The notes below the pieces were generated by a model. That model had not been told where the DNA came from, made no database searches, and saw nothing but the letters and a program-made list of their open reading frames with translations. 64,000 bases of DNA from Dimorphilus gyrociliatus (Eukaryota > Annelida > Polychaeta > Dinophilidae): positions 1,860,968-1,924,967 of the forward strand of contig CAJFCJ010000009.1 in NCBI GenBank assembly GCA_904063045.1, written 5' to 3'. Below, one piece after another: positions 1 through 10,699 of the stretch (position 1 is its first letter; each line of letters starts with the position of its first letter). Made by a program: the position numbers and the translations under genes.

Positions 1-834
1 TAATACAAGCAAATATTTTATTGCAACTGTAGAGCTGTAGAGTTTATATGAAAAGAGATAGTAGAGAAAGATTCCTTTCCCTATTTCTTCCTCAAAGATA
101 ATCATTTAAAAAAGCAAGGACCAAAACCCAATTTCATAGATAAAATAGAGAAGATATTTCCCTTATTTATTTGGAAAAAAAAAGATTGATTTCCGTCTTG
201 TAACCATAATCTTTCAATTAAAATTTACTATGTGAAAGATAACAGAAACATTTTTATTTGAATAGTACCAGTGAACTCATTTCAAGGAAATCCCTTATAT
301 AGCTATCTATATTTATAATAAAATAGAAATCTTCGATATCCGAAGATCGTGACTTTAGGTAAATGGACGTTATTTTGTAAAATGTTTTCTTTTCTTTTTT
401 GACGTATTTCATTTTACTGGACGCAGCATTAACAGTAAAAAAACGCATTGATAATCAAGGAGTATTTGAAATATATTAATAAAATATATCTAACAAATAT
501 CTAATTTTTTTAAAATTAATTAGGCTAACGAGTTAATGCTGATAAGTATTGTTTGTTTATAATCGTTGAACAAGAATTTTCTTTTCAAGTTTCAATTTCT
601 ACTCAAGAGTTGGATAGCTATATATTTTTTATAGCAAAGAAATACCTTGATATGAGTCGACTAGACATTTGGTACTACTTATGTACCTATATATACATTG
701 GAGTATACTGTGTACCTACATATATATATTAGTATATATATATACTGTATATATGTATTCACAGTAGTAATAAATTCACGCTGTTTTGCAATTATTGCAC
801 AGTTCCTATCCGCGGAAGACTTTCAGTTGTAGAT
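1..834. other. 3' flank of PTB-SH2 adaptor gene, no gene seen
   Basis: AT-rich sequence after the stop codon of the leftward adaptor gene. I see no convincing coding frame. A cluster of short TA runs with repeated GTATA/TATAC units lies around 680-770, just beyond the stop codon. The region probably holds the 3' UTR and downstream flank. Confidence 0.5.
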
Positions 835-3800
835 TTAATAAGGCGATGCAACTTCTATAGAGGATATTCCCTGCCTTATATCTGCTTCTTCATCTTCATC
901 ATCAGCATCATCTGAATCCTCCACCCTCCGACGTATTCTTAACTCAGGTTGTATAGAAAATTTAAATGAAGGATTTCTAGCAGTTCTAGGTAGACGAAGT
1001 TCTACTGGTAGTACTTCTTTCAACACAGTTAAATGAGTAACTAAAGAGGCAAGAGTCGCCCATTCTTTGTCAGGACCTTTTTGAAACCTATACCTTCCGC
1101 ACGGAGTCTTCTCGATTAGGTAATGTTTTAAAATAAAACGAGGTTCTCCTGGAGAGGCACTATAGTTTGGCACCTGCAATTTTAGTTAATTAATATAAAT
1201 GGATGGTAGTTTAAAGGTAATAAATGAGATATACTTTTAAGGACAGAGCAAAGCAACCAATTTCAGACGTACTTTCCCTGATGACAAATGAGCCAAATTC
1301 TTGCTGTGATAAAAATTCAAGAATTGATTCTCTTGGAACACCGGAATAGAACCATGGATATTGTGTAAAGTCTTCATCAATGGAAGCCTTGGAATTTTGA
1401 GTAACGCCATTATCCGATAATCTCCTATTAGAATGAAAAAAAAGGACTCAAAAGTGAAATTTAGAATCACAAACATTAGAAAATAATTTCATAGACATTA
1501 ACCTTCCTTCCTCGTCAGATTCTGGAGCAAAAAATTCAAATTCTGTTGAACTAGTCTCAATAGTTGATGGTCTGTTTTCTCTGGGCGGAAGTGGGGGAGG
1601 TGTAATTGAAGTTGATCGTCGAGGGGATGAGGGTCGTTTAATAAGCTCTATATCATTCAAATCCTTATGATCTCCCGATCCGTTCCTAATTCTATCAGAA
1701 CCAGATTTCTCTAGTGAGCTACTTCCAGTCGAGGGAGCATCGGGAAGTGGTCTATTTCGAATAGACCTAGAAGTTGACGATGAGCTTTCTTGTTCGGATG
1801 TCATACTATTTTCTACTATAGAAAGAATAGATTGTCGTCGCTCTTCTTCCCTATTTGTGAAGAAAACAAATATGTAACAAGTTACAGATACTTTTATAAA
1901 CAATAATTACCTTTGCTGTTGTTCAAGCATTGATCTCTCATAATTTTCAAAATGAGCATCGATTGTGTCTTTTAAGCAGGTTACAGGACTTCTATTGGCT
2001 GACTCCAGAGACTGAAATGCCTCTCGAACATCGTTAATCAAGGGTGACGGAGCAGACGTAATAGTTGGTGTGTTAATCTTATCTTTTTCACCGGAGCTAA
2101 AAGGCCGTTTATGCTGAACTCTTTTTACTTCCTTTTTAGCCCACTTACTTCGACCTGATTGTCGAAAACCTTCTCTTATTTCTTTACATTCATCGGTCAA
2201 TTGCCGTTCTTTGAATTTTTTTCTATCTTTCATCCTATAACACCAACAGAGTCAATATTCAAGTCTATTAATAATAAAGTATGCAATTATATTTACCTTT
2301 CGCTGGCTGTTTGGGTGTTAGAGATATATCCCAAGACTTGTTTCTTTAACTCATCTTGCTTTTCATTTCTTTCTTCCATCATTCGACGATTTTCGTCTAT
2401 ATTTTTACTAACGGCCTCGTGAAAAGTCGTCTGCTCATCTTTATCTTGCTTTTGCAAGAATGCATAAGCGAGACTGAAAGCATTTCCGGTTATCATACTC
2501 ATTCTTTCGGCCTCTTCACCGGTTTGAGTAAGAAAGACATGACAACATTGTTCTGTGGGTGGATCGTTTGATTCTCTAGCTAAAAATGCATAAAGACGAA
2601 GATCTGGATCGCAAAGGGCGTATGAAATTCGACGAAGGGGATAGGATAAGTGTAAATGCGCTTTTTGACCATTCAAGTTCCTATTCCAGGCTTCTATACC
2701 AGCAACGGATATGACTAGAACAACTGGAGTTGACGCTCGACTTGTCTGTAAATATAACAAAAACACAATTCTTTGTATATTCAGTTAGGTTCATATGATA
2801 TAGATTTAAAAAAATTGAGTTTCACATAAAGAAAGAGATACATGGACATCAATTCTAGATAGGCTTAACAAAATATTATTCACCTCAGTAAATACCATAC
2901 AATTTCAGCAAGTATGATTAAGAAACAGGCATAATTATCTATATTTTTGCAAATATTTCGATTAATGATAAAGTAATTGGGACAAAAACATTGTGAAAAG
3001 GAGCATTTTTCTTTTTTTTTCGATATAAACAGCTGTATTATCAGCATTTCTATGTCAAAAATAAAAATAAATTAGCCTTTTAAAGTACTGGACAAAATTT
3101 TAGTGCTTTTTTAGGATCCTATTAACAAACATTGGAGAAGCTAATTAAATAAAAAATTAAGAATAAAAATACTTTTAAGTAGGCTTATATAATTCTTTAC
3201 TTTATTGTTTTTATTTTCTTAAAATTTGATTGGAAGAGAGAGTTATATTAAGTGTAATAAAAATCGTTCTTTCTGTTTAAACTTAGTTTATAGAGGTTGG
3301 AGAGGAGAATAAAAGTAAACGGAGCATTAGTAAAAAGAAGACGGGTATGCAAATGCAATTAAAAAAATAATTACTAAAATAAAGTCGTGATGTAAAAGTC
3401 TAATATTAGAAGTCAGAAGAAAAATTCAATAATTCTTGGCGAAAGAAAAACCTAGAAATAAATATTTTTGTCTCTCAACACGAGTTCTTTTTTTTTAACT
3501 TTTTATTGTTTTTACAAGGTAGGATTGGGTCGATTGTACCAACAATACCTATTATTAATACATCAGAAAAACACGATCTAAGACGTTAGGAAAAGTTTCT
3601 TGATACTTACATTAGTATTTTGCAATTTTGACTGGACAAACTCAGCTCTTGTTTGTTCATCATCTCCTTCTACTCTAAACGGTCCTAAATACTGTAAACA
3701 AAAAAACTTTATTATGCAATTATATTCAAATGAATCCAAAGAGTAGTTTATTAAACCTCTAACAAAATAGGCCATTCAAAACCGAATTTTTTATTTCTAG

Positions 3801-6800
3801 TAAATTCAGAGACACAGTGCATTCTTATACTCTGGCCTTGTTTTTACAAACTAACCACGCTGCCTAATCGTTTGCACAGGATGCAAACAAATGCGGTAGA
3901 AATTTTCAGACATAGGCTCACTTTGTTTTTCGAGTGCCATCTGTAGTTCATATATGTACTTTTTTTTGCGGTACAGCGCATCATGAAAATTTTACTAGCT
4001 GTTTGAGTCTAATTAAGAAAGAAAACTAGCTGTAGATAAGGCGCTATCAAAAATCAAACGCCTTAGCGAAAAGTTTTACCTAAAACATTCCAACTTGATA
4101 AGTCGAGTATTCTAACTATCTATCTAAAAGCGTTCGGACACCAATTGATGTATTTATCATTTGGTCTACGCCATAAATATTTACAGGTTAGGAAAGCAAC
4201 ATTCCAAAAGGCCAGACCTTCTTCTCAATAATTTTTAAATAACTAAACATAATAGTATTCGCATAAGACGGGTGTATAAAGAATTTTGTATAATATACAT
4301 AAAAAAATATCTAAATATACAAAATTCTGTGTAATACAGATTATACACCATGCGTCTAAGTGTACAAATTTAATGAATTTCTTTGTTTTAATTTTCAATA
4401 CGTAACATAAAGATAAAGTATAGTCTCTCATTCTATATTAAATATACCTTAGTTTCTTGAAAGTTTCCATGGTAATAGAAAAATTTCAACACAGTTATAT
4501 CCATAGTACTTTCTCATATTTAAACACAATGACAACAAATCCGATAATAAATTCGATTGAGATTTCAATATAAAGCTTATCAATAATAAACTTTTATCAA
4601 CGATCCTGCTATTAAACTAGGCATAGAAACATTTTATAATTTAAAAAGTTTTTCAGTCTGTTGCAGTAGTGTATCGCTTGGCGCATAAAAGCCAACTGCA
4701 AAAGTCAGTGCACATGCTAATCATTTACTGCCAAAATACAGTATAGCTTCGAGCGACTGTAAAATGCATTGCAGATACGGATAAAAATTTGTTGGTCGTG
4801 TGAACCGATTGAAAGTAACAATCAACTTTTTTAATTCAAAAATTTAAATAAAAAAACATATATTTAAATTAGAATGCTTGCTTTCGTGAATAAATTACTA
4901 CTAAACTGCCATCAGACCGTAAAGGATTGATTGGATTTATAAAGATTATATTCAAATAAATAATAAACTATAGTAAAAAATAGCTAAAAATATTCTTTTA
5001 TATTCGCTATTATTGAACCGTATATTGGTAATAGACTGATAATATACATAAGTAATAACGCTAATGTATAGACTAATGCGAAGTACTGTATCGTCTTTAC
5101 AACTACAGAAGCTGCAACGTTACAAGAAAAATACAATAATTAAAGGCATGTTTAGTAATTAGAAATATTCTGCAGGCTACTCCAACCTCAATTATTTAAT
5201 TAATTCCGAATAAATATTTATATAGCAACTAGTCTAGTCTAAAAGATTGTAATCGTAGGAAAAAAGAAACCTTAGAGTAAAATTTCCCATATTGGAAAAC
5301 GGCATTAACAGTTGGTTTAATTCTTTTCTGTCCGTATATCGATAAACTATCCATTTGAAGCGTCACTCAAGAAATCGGAATGGAAAGTGACCAGGCATCT
5401 CCATGGTTGGAATATCAATCCCTCCCCCTTCCCCCGCCTAAATAATGCTATTTTAATATAGCATTGATTTTTCTCACCTAGCGACGTCTATCCTAGAATC
5501 GCGAGAGCGTCGATTATTGAAAAATCAATAGTATTTTGGTAAGATTAAATAAAATAACTCAAGTCCAAATTTATTCTCTATAATCAAATAACACGAATTC
5601 TAAGAACTTATAAGCTTAAATGAGAAATACTCTCTTTACGCATATATATTTTATAGAGAAAAGGAAAAGGCAAAAAAATAAAAACCTATTTATTCAGATT
5701 ATTCTGGAGTCTCTGTCAAGTCAAGCATAAAATTTTTTCGTGCTCACGAAATCACACACAATATCGAAGAAAGCGCTTAGAAAATCTTTAAAATTGGTTC
5801 TAATATTTTAGACCATATAAAGTTTAACGATAGTAGTAGAAAGAGAGAAATAAAAATTAACTTTTTAACAGACACTTTGTCTATTTATAAATATAATATT
5901 TGCTTTCGAACGTTTTCTTTATTGTTTTGTCTCTCTAGTCTCTTATTAATTCATATTAGTTGTAAAATTTTATAGTTATCTATTAATCATTTGTAGCTTG
6001 TCAGGTTCAGTCACAACTAAAAAAGTAATCTTATATACTTCTAACGATAGGTAAATAGAAAAATAGGTTAGCCTACAAACTTTAGTATTTATTTTGAAAT
6101 TCGTTTGGAATTGCACGCACTTTTAAAGGTTGTTAAGAGCAAAAGAAAAAGAACTCCGGAACACACAAAGCAAGCACTACTTCCAACTTTTTTCTATTAT
6201 TTAAGGAAAAAGTATGATTCACCCTACAAAAATATATTATAACGAGGTCACATTTCCTTTTTAAATTTATAATATAAAAAAATATTTATTGTTTAGTTTA
6301 ATGTAAACAAAATATTAATTAATGGAACAATTTTTAATATATGTTCTATTTCTTTTTTGTTCTTTGGATTTAGAGTAAAAATTGTTTATCTTATCGAAAT
6401 TTGAAAGGTTCAACGCGTTCTTACCGGCTAACCTTAAATAAAACATTCACTAAGGAATATAAATAAAATATATCTGTTTTTTAATAAAATTTATTTCTTT
6501 CTACTTTAATCTTAGATTCAATATCTAGAATAAAGTTGAATTATTCTATCTTTGAATAGATAAATAAAATATTTTCTAAAGAAGATCTTGTATGAACGTT
6601 CTAGTAGTAAATTTATTATATAGTTACTTAAAACCTCTTCAAGCATCTAACAATTGGTGTCTCCACCTCTCGATCGTTTGTTTACAAAAAATTCAATAAT
6701 ATACAAAAGATGAAATTTTAGATCACCATAGGCCTCTTGTTTAAAGTCTTAACAATCTGAATCATTCTATAAAACAATATTTACATGTGCCTCTTGTGAA

Positions 6801-7093
6801 AGCTAAACGGATATGATTCATAAAAAGGTATCTAAGACATTCTAGGTACTTACGTCAACCACTTGTTCAGCTAATGGCGATTTTTTAGGTGAACCAAATT
6901 CGCTGGTCGATGATCTATGATTTATTTTTTCATCAAAATCAATTCTTTTAAATAGACTTTCCTGCCGATTCGTTTCACATAAGAATTTTAGTTGTTCTTC
7001 TTGTTGTTTTCGTTGTAAATTCCACAATCGTTGTCGTTTTTCATCGTCCGTGTCTCGTTTCGAACGATTTGTTAGCCTGGAGAACATTTGCAT
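835..7093 (-). CDS. Adaptor protein with N-terminal PTB and C-terminal SH2 domain (SHC/SH2D5-like)
   Basis: A phosphotyrosine adaptor assembled from seven in-phase exons: about 7093-6854, 3691-3611, 2745-2297, 2234-1911, 1850-1503, 1424-1235 and 1173-835, giving about 656 residues. The PTB/PID fold begins at YLGPFRVEG (about residue 81) and runs to about 205. Next comes a charged, probably coiled-coil linker, then a Ser/Pro-rich stretch with PPPLPPR, a likely SH3 ligand. An SH2 domain spans about 505-595: it starts PWFYSGVPRE, has the phosphotyrosine-binding FVIRES arginine, and ends HLTVLKEVLPVELRLPR. The tail is acidic. The PTB-then-SH2 order is that of SHC and SH2D5 and opposite to tensin; I cannot assign an orthologue. 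ATG 7093 is the first in-frame methionine, but the frame stays open upstream to about 7150, and a splice-acceptor-like TTAG lies at about 7121, so a further 5' exon is possible. Confidence 0.75.
3692..6853 (-). other. 3.16-kb intron of the PTB-SH2 gene
   Basis: The flanking exons join in phase 0 (GTTGAC|GTAAGT to CAG|TATTTA). The intron is roughly fifty times longer than typical introns in this window. It is AT-rich with no convincing exon on either strand. A short Pu/Py-asymmetric GC patch (about 5421-5439) reads GGCGGGGG on the gene's strand. Confidence 0.65.
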
Positions 7094-7135
7094 TGATTGA
7101 ATTCCGGTTTGCAATAGTTCTAAGGATGAAAAATC

Positions 7136-7445
7136 AGGTAAATTGAACAGCTTCTTTGTCTATCATTTTGAAAAGAGACTTTGCAGACTATGCGTTCCGG
7201 TTCCGATTTATGTAATAATTTTTCTCACCGGTTGTTAACCGGTTGGTTTGAATCGCTTAGGATTAAATCGAGAAAAAAATATATTCTTCAATATCCGGCT
7301 AAACTCTTTAGCCTATAGCCTGAAAAACGTGACAAAGTATAAAATTGTGGTATCTTTAAGACATTGGGTAAGCATAGTTCTGAAGAGGTATATTTTTCAT
7401 TTATGTGCAACTTGTGTTTAAGAATATGTTTTTTAGTAATAGGAG
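7136..7445. promoter_or_regulatory. Divergent region between PTB-SH2 adaptor and PMPCA
   Basis: About 310 bp between the 5'-most adaptor exon (-) and the PMPCA start (+). It should hold both upstream regions. It contains a local inverted arrangement ACCGGTTGTTAACCGGTT near 7226-7246, a possible dyad binding site. No TATA element is obvious. Confidence 0.4.
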
Positions 7446-9278
7446 ATGACGTCTATCACCTCCGCTGCACTTCGAAGGTTATCGTCTGCAGCATCTAGGT
7501 AGAAGAAACTTTTATATGCTATATAATGAAAAATAAAGTTTCTAAAATGCAGATGCCGGTTAAAAAGACACTTTTGCTCGTCGAGCAAGTCAAACGATCT
7601 GTTAAATGTACCGTTATCGCAAGAGATACCTTGGCTACCGAAACCGAAATATGCCTCCTTAAGTCAACAACGAGGTGAAACTAAAGTAACTGTGTTGGAA
7701 AATGGACTTACAGTTGCTACCGAAGATAAATTTGGGCAATTCTGTACCGTTGGAGGTAACAATTTTCATTGTCCATGTCCTATTTCGTCATTTTGATTTG
7801 TTATTACAGTTGTGATCGACTCAGGATCTCGGTACGAAGTTGATTTCCCGAGTGGCATCACCCACTTTTTAGAAAAATTAGCTTATTCTTCAACAGAAGA
7901 TATTCCCGATAAGGATAAGTTTATGCAAATTCTTGAAGAGTTGTCAGGAATTAGTGATTGTCAAGGTTCCAGAGACACGTTAATTTACGGGCTCTCGGCT
8001 GATCCTAAAGGTTTATCAAAATTAGTCCAACTATTGTCAGCGGTGACTCTTAGACCATTAATAACTGACGAAGAAATCTTTATTGCACGGAGAACAATCG
8101 AGTTTGAATTAGAGTCATTGGATATGGCTCCGGACCCTCAGCCCATTCTTCTTGAAATGATACATCGAGCTGCTTATTTTGATAATACATTAGGCTTACC
8201 AAAAACTTGCCCAACGGAGAACATTAACAAAATTAATAAACAAACAATTTACGAATATATGAAGTTATGCCATACCCCTGATAGAATGGTCATAGCTGGT
8301 GTTGGAATTAATCATGATGAGCTAGTGAAAGAGGCTCGAAAGCACTTTATGTCAAAACCAATATGGGATGATGTAAAAACTTCCAGGCGACTTGATAAAG
8401 GCTTAGCTCAATATACCGGAGGTGAAGAGAAAGTGTTTAAAGATATGTCGAATGTTAGTCTAGGCCCAACTCCAATGCCTGAATTATTACATTTTGTTAT
8501 TGGACTGGAGAGCTGTTCACATAAAGATAAAGACTTTATAGCTTTTTGCGTATTAAATACTTTAATGGGAGGAGGTGGAAGCTTCAGTGCGGGTGGACCC
8601 GGAAAGGGAATGTATAGTAGGCTATATACAAGAGTCTTAAACAGGTTAAACGTTCTCTTCTTTTAAAATACATACTGATCGACTTTCTATGCAGGCAACA
8701 TTTTATGTACAACGCAACGGCATACAATCACTCATATAATGATTCTGGTCTATTTTGTATTCATGCCTCTGCTCCTCCAAGTTATGGAAAAGAAATGGTT
8801 GCAGTAATTGTTAAAGAACTTTCTATTTTACAAAATGGTATCAGCGAGGACGAGCTACAAAGAGCAAAAACGCAGTTACAATCAATGCTGTTGATGAATT
8901 TAGAAAGCCGGCCCGTTATATTTGAAGATCTTGGAAGGCAAATGCTGGTCAGTGAAGAGAGGCGCGGCCCTGATTACTACTTTAACGAGATAGGTAATGA
9001 CCAGAAATTATTTTTACTTTCTCTTTTATATGAAACTATGGGCTTAGTTTTTATATATATATTGAATATCGTTATCTTATTCTTTTATAACCTCTGTCAA
9101 AATAACAGGAGCGATAAGGAATGAAGATATCATTCGAGTAGCTAAAAGAATGCTAGCTACACCCGTAACGATTGCCTCTTTGGGTGATGTTAACAAGATA
9201 CCCTCAATTAACGATATACGAACAGGTTTAAGCTCGAGAGATGGACGTCTTCCTGGTCGATTTCGCTTGTTCCAGTAA
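7446..9278 (+). CDS. PMPCA: Mitochondrial-processing peptidase subunit alpha
   Basis: The non-catalytic partner of the MPP heterodimer, which removes presequences from imported proteins in the mitochondrial matrix. Five exons (7446-7498, 7553-7755, 7810-8644, 8695-8993, 9109-9278) give 519 residues, the usual length. The N-terminus is a Ser/Arg-rich presequence ([17 protein letters not shown]). The M16 peptidase fold is recognisable from [11 protein letters not shown]. The zinc site HxxEH of the beta subunit is replaced by HFLEKL, as expected for alpha. The glycine-rich substrate-binding loop [20 protein letters not shown] is intact, as are [15 protein letters not shown] and the C-terminal [13 protein letters not shown]. 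Introns are 54, 54, 50 and 115 nt. Ortholog assignment is firm. Confidence 0.95.
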
Positions 9279-9354
9279 ATAAATTAACACAATGCATTGT
9301 TGATCATGCTCTTTATTATTGGAAAAACAGCTAATGATTATTCACTATCACAAT

Positions 9355-10194
9355 TCACTTTTGTTTCGCTTTGTTGAGACCGTTGCCATTGGAATGACTT
9401 ATTTTTTTTCCTGTCTTCAAATAGGCATTAATGAAAAAGCTTAAAAATAGAAACAAATAGGAAAGATACATTAACGATGACCACACTAAATTATCGTATG
9501 TCTGCTGACAGTACTGATTTCTATTTTTCAAGTAGTAGACTCTAATATTAACACTTAGACCGACTACCATTTGAGCAATTTGTAAACTGGTAATGGCAAC
9601 AGACACCCATTTCGGAATAGAAAATCGCATGGCTTTGAGAGTATAGTAGCTATACATGAAAGCATGTACTGTATAATTGATCGTCATAAACCATCGACCC
9701 GCAGCGGCTTGTTCGGTAGCACTATACCAGGAATAGATTAGGACGGTGATATGATGGTACCAGTGAAGGAAGATAAGATTCTGTTTACGTAAAACTATAA
9801 ATATCGTATCACCAAGTTCGTACACCTTTGACAGGGCGAAAAGGCTTGTCCATAAGGCCGTCGGTTGATAATAAGCGTACGAAGAGTTGCATATTGAGAA
9901 ATCCCATCCATAATTCTTTAGAACATAGAGTAATTCAGGCACCGTTCGGATAGCTCCCAGTATTGAGAAAATAGCTAAAATCCCTGACCATATCGCTAAC
10001 TCTGTTCTCAGATTGGCAGCAGGTCTATGCTTCATATAACGCTTACCACTAAATATTACTATAACATAGGCCAAAGAAAACCATAGAGACAGATACCAAT
10101 TTTTCGTAATCCAAAGCCAGAAGGTTTCCTGATCAAAATTTTTCTCAAACGGGAGATAAAGTGTATAATTAAAATCCGATACTTGATCAGTCAT
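9355..10194 (-). CDS. ELOVL6-type very-long-chain fatty acid elongase (3-ketoacyl-CoA synthase)
   Basis: An ER multipass enzyme that condenses malonyl-CoA with long-chain acyl-CoA, the first step of chain elongation. Single exon, 279 residues; I take ATG 10194 (MTDQVSDFNYTLYLP) rather than the in-frame GTG upstream. The active-site box HWYHHITV is present, preceded by KVYELGDTIFIVLRKQ and followed by NYTVHAFMYSYYTLKAM. These match the ELO family and most closely the ELOVL3/6 branch (saturated and monounsaturated C12-C16 substrates). Several hydrophobic segments are evident. The tail KKISHSNGNGLNKAKQK is a plausible lysine-rich ER-retrieval end. The stop lies only about 75 bp from the PMPCA stop on the other strand, so the genes converge tail to tail. 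The intronless structure contrasts with its neighbours. Confidence 0.9.
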   Translation of the reverse strand: MTDQVSDFNYTLYLPFEKNFDQETFWLWITKNWYLSLWFSLAYVIVIFSGKRYMKHRPAANLRTELAIWSGILAIFSILGAIRTVPELLYVLKNYGWDFSICNSSYAYYQPTALWTSLFALSKVYELGDTIFIVLRKQNLIFLHWYHHITVLIYSWYSATEQAAAGRWFMTINYTVHAFMYSYYTLKAMRFSIPKWVSVAITSLQIAQMVVGLSVNIRVYYLKNRNQYCQQTYDNLVWSSLMYLSYLFLFLSFFINAYLKTGKKISHSNGNGLNKAKQK

Positions 10195-10699
10195 ATTTTC
10201 ACAGCAAGAATTTCTCACCCCACTTCCAATTGGGTCAAGGACAACAACTTTTTTTTAGTTATTTTTAATGTCACCTCACCTACTAGCGTTAGGCACTGCC
10301 CTCTTTCCTCGTTGGGATTGCCGGCTTATAAATATTCATATCTAATTCTGTAAAGTGCGCTGTTTGGACGATTAGATTGTAAAGAGCGTAAGCCAATCAG
10401 AAATGCCGCTACAAGGAAAACTAAAATATAGGAGGGGATTATAAATTTGTTTAAGTAATATATTTATTAATATTTAAAAGAATACTGTAATTAATGTCAT
10501 AAAAAAAGACAACTAATAAATTTGATGATAAACAATGACCTTTTTCCCAATACCCTGCAATGTTTCCCTTTCACATTGCAAAAAAAAATCAGTAGGTAAA
10601 AGTTGGTGACAAAAATTTAACAATTAAACGAATGAGACAGTTTATTTTATGAATGACAATACTAGTTTTGAACGAGATACTAGAATTTATATATAGATT
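10195..10699. promoter_or_regulatory. Upstream region of the elongase and 3' flank of ZBBX
   Basis: A 505-bp gap. On the elongase side it contains CTCACCCCAC (10214-10223) next to CCAATTGG (about 10226-10233), a TATAAATA run near 10326, and a CCAAT element near 10392. The distal part is AT-rich and presumably ZBBX 3' UTR. No coding frame is supported. Confidence 0.4.
10214..10223 (+). promoter_or_regulatory. Candidate sterol regulatory element (SREBP-like site)
   Basis: CTCACCCCAC differs at one position from the classical SRE-1 (ATCACCCCAC). It lies about 20 bp upstream of the elongase ATG and is followed within a few bases by a CCAAT box, the usual NF-Y companion of SREBP. Mammalian ELOVL6 is a known SREBP-1 target. 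Whether this element works here is inference; one ten-base match can arise by chance. Confidence 0.3.

Noticed and set aside
254-448. 64-codon leftward open frame
   Set aside because: AT-rich composition, no homology or splice context; chance frame.
2159-2571. Two rightward frames with hydrophobic Phe/Ser-rich translation
   Set aside because: Antisense shadows of the PTB-linker exons, which have clear domain similarity on the other strand.
4243-4431. 62-codon frame in the long intron
   Set aside because: Low-complexity translation, no start context, no similarity.
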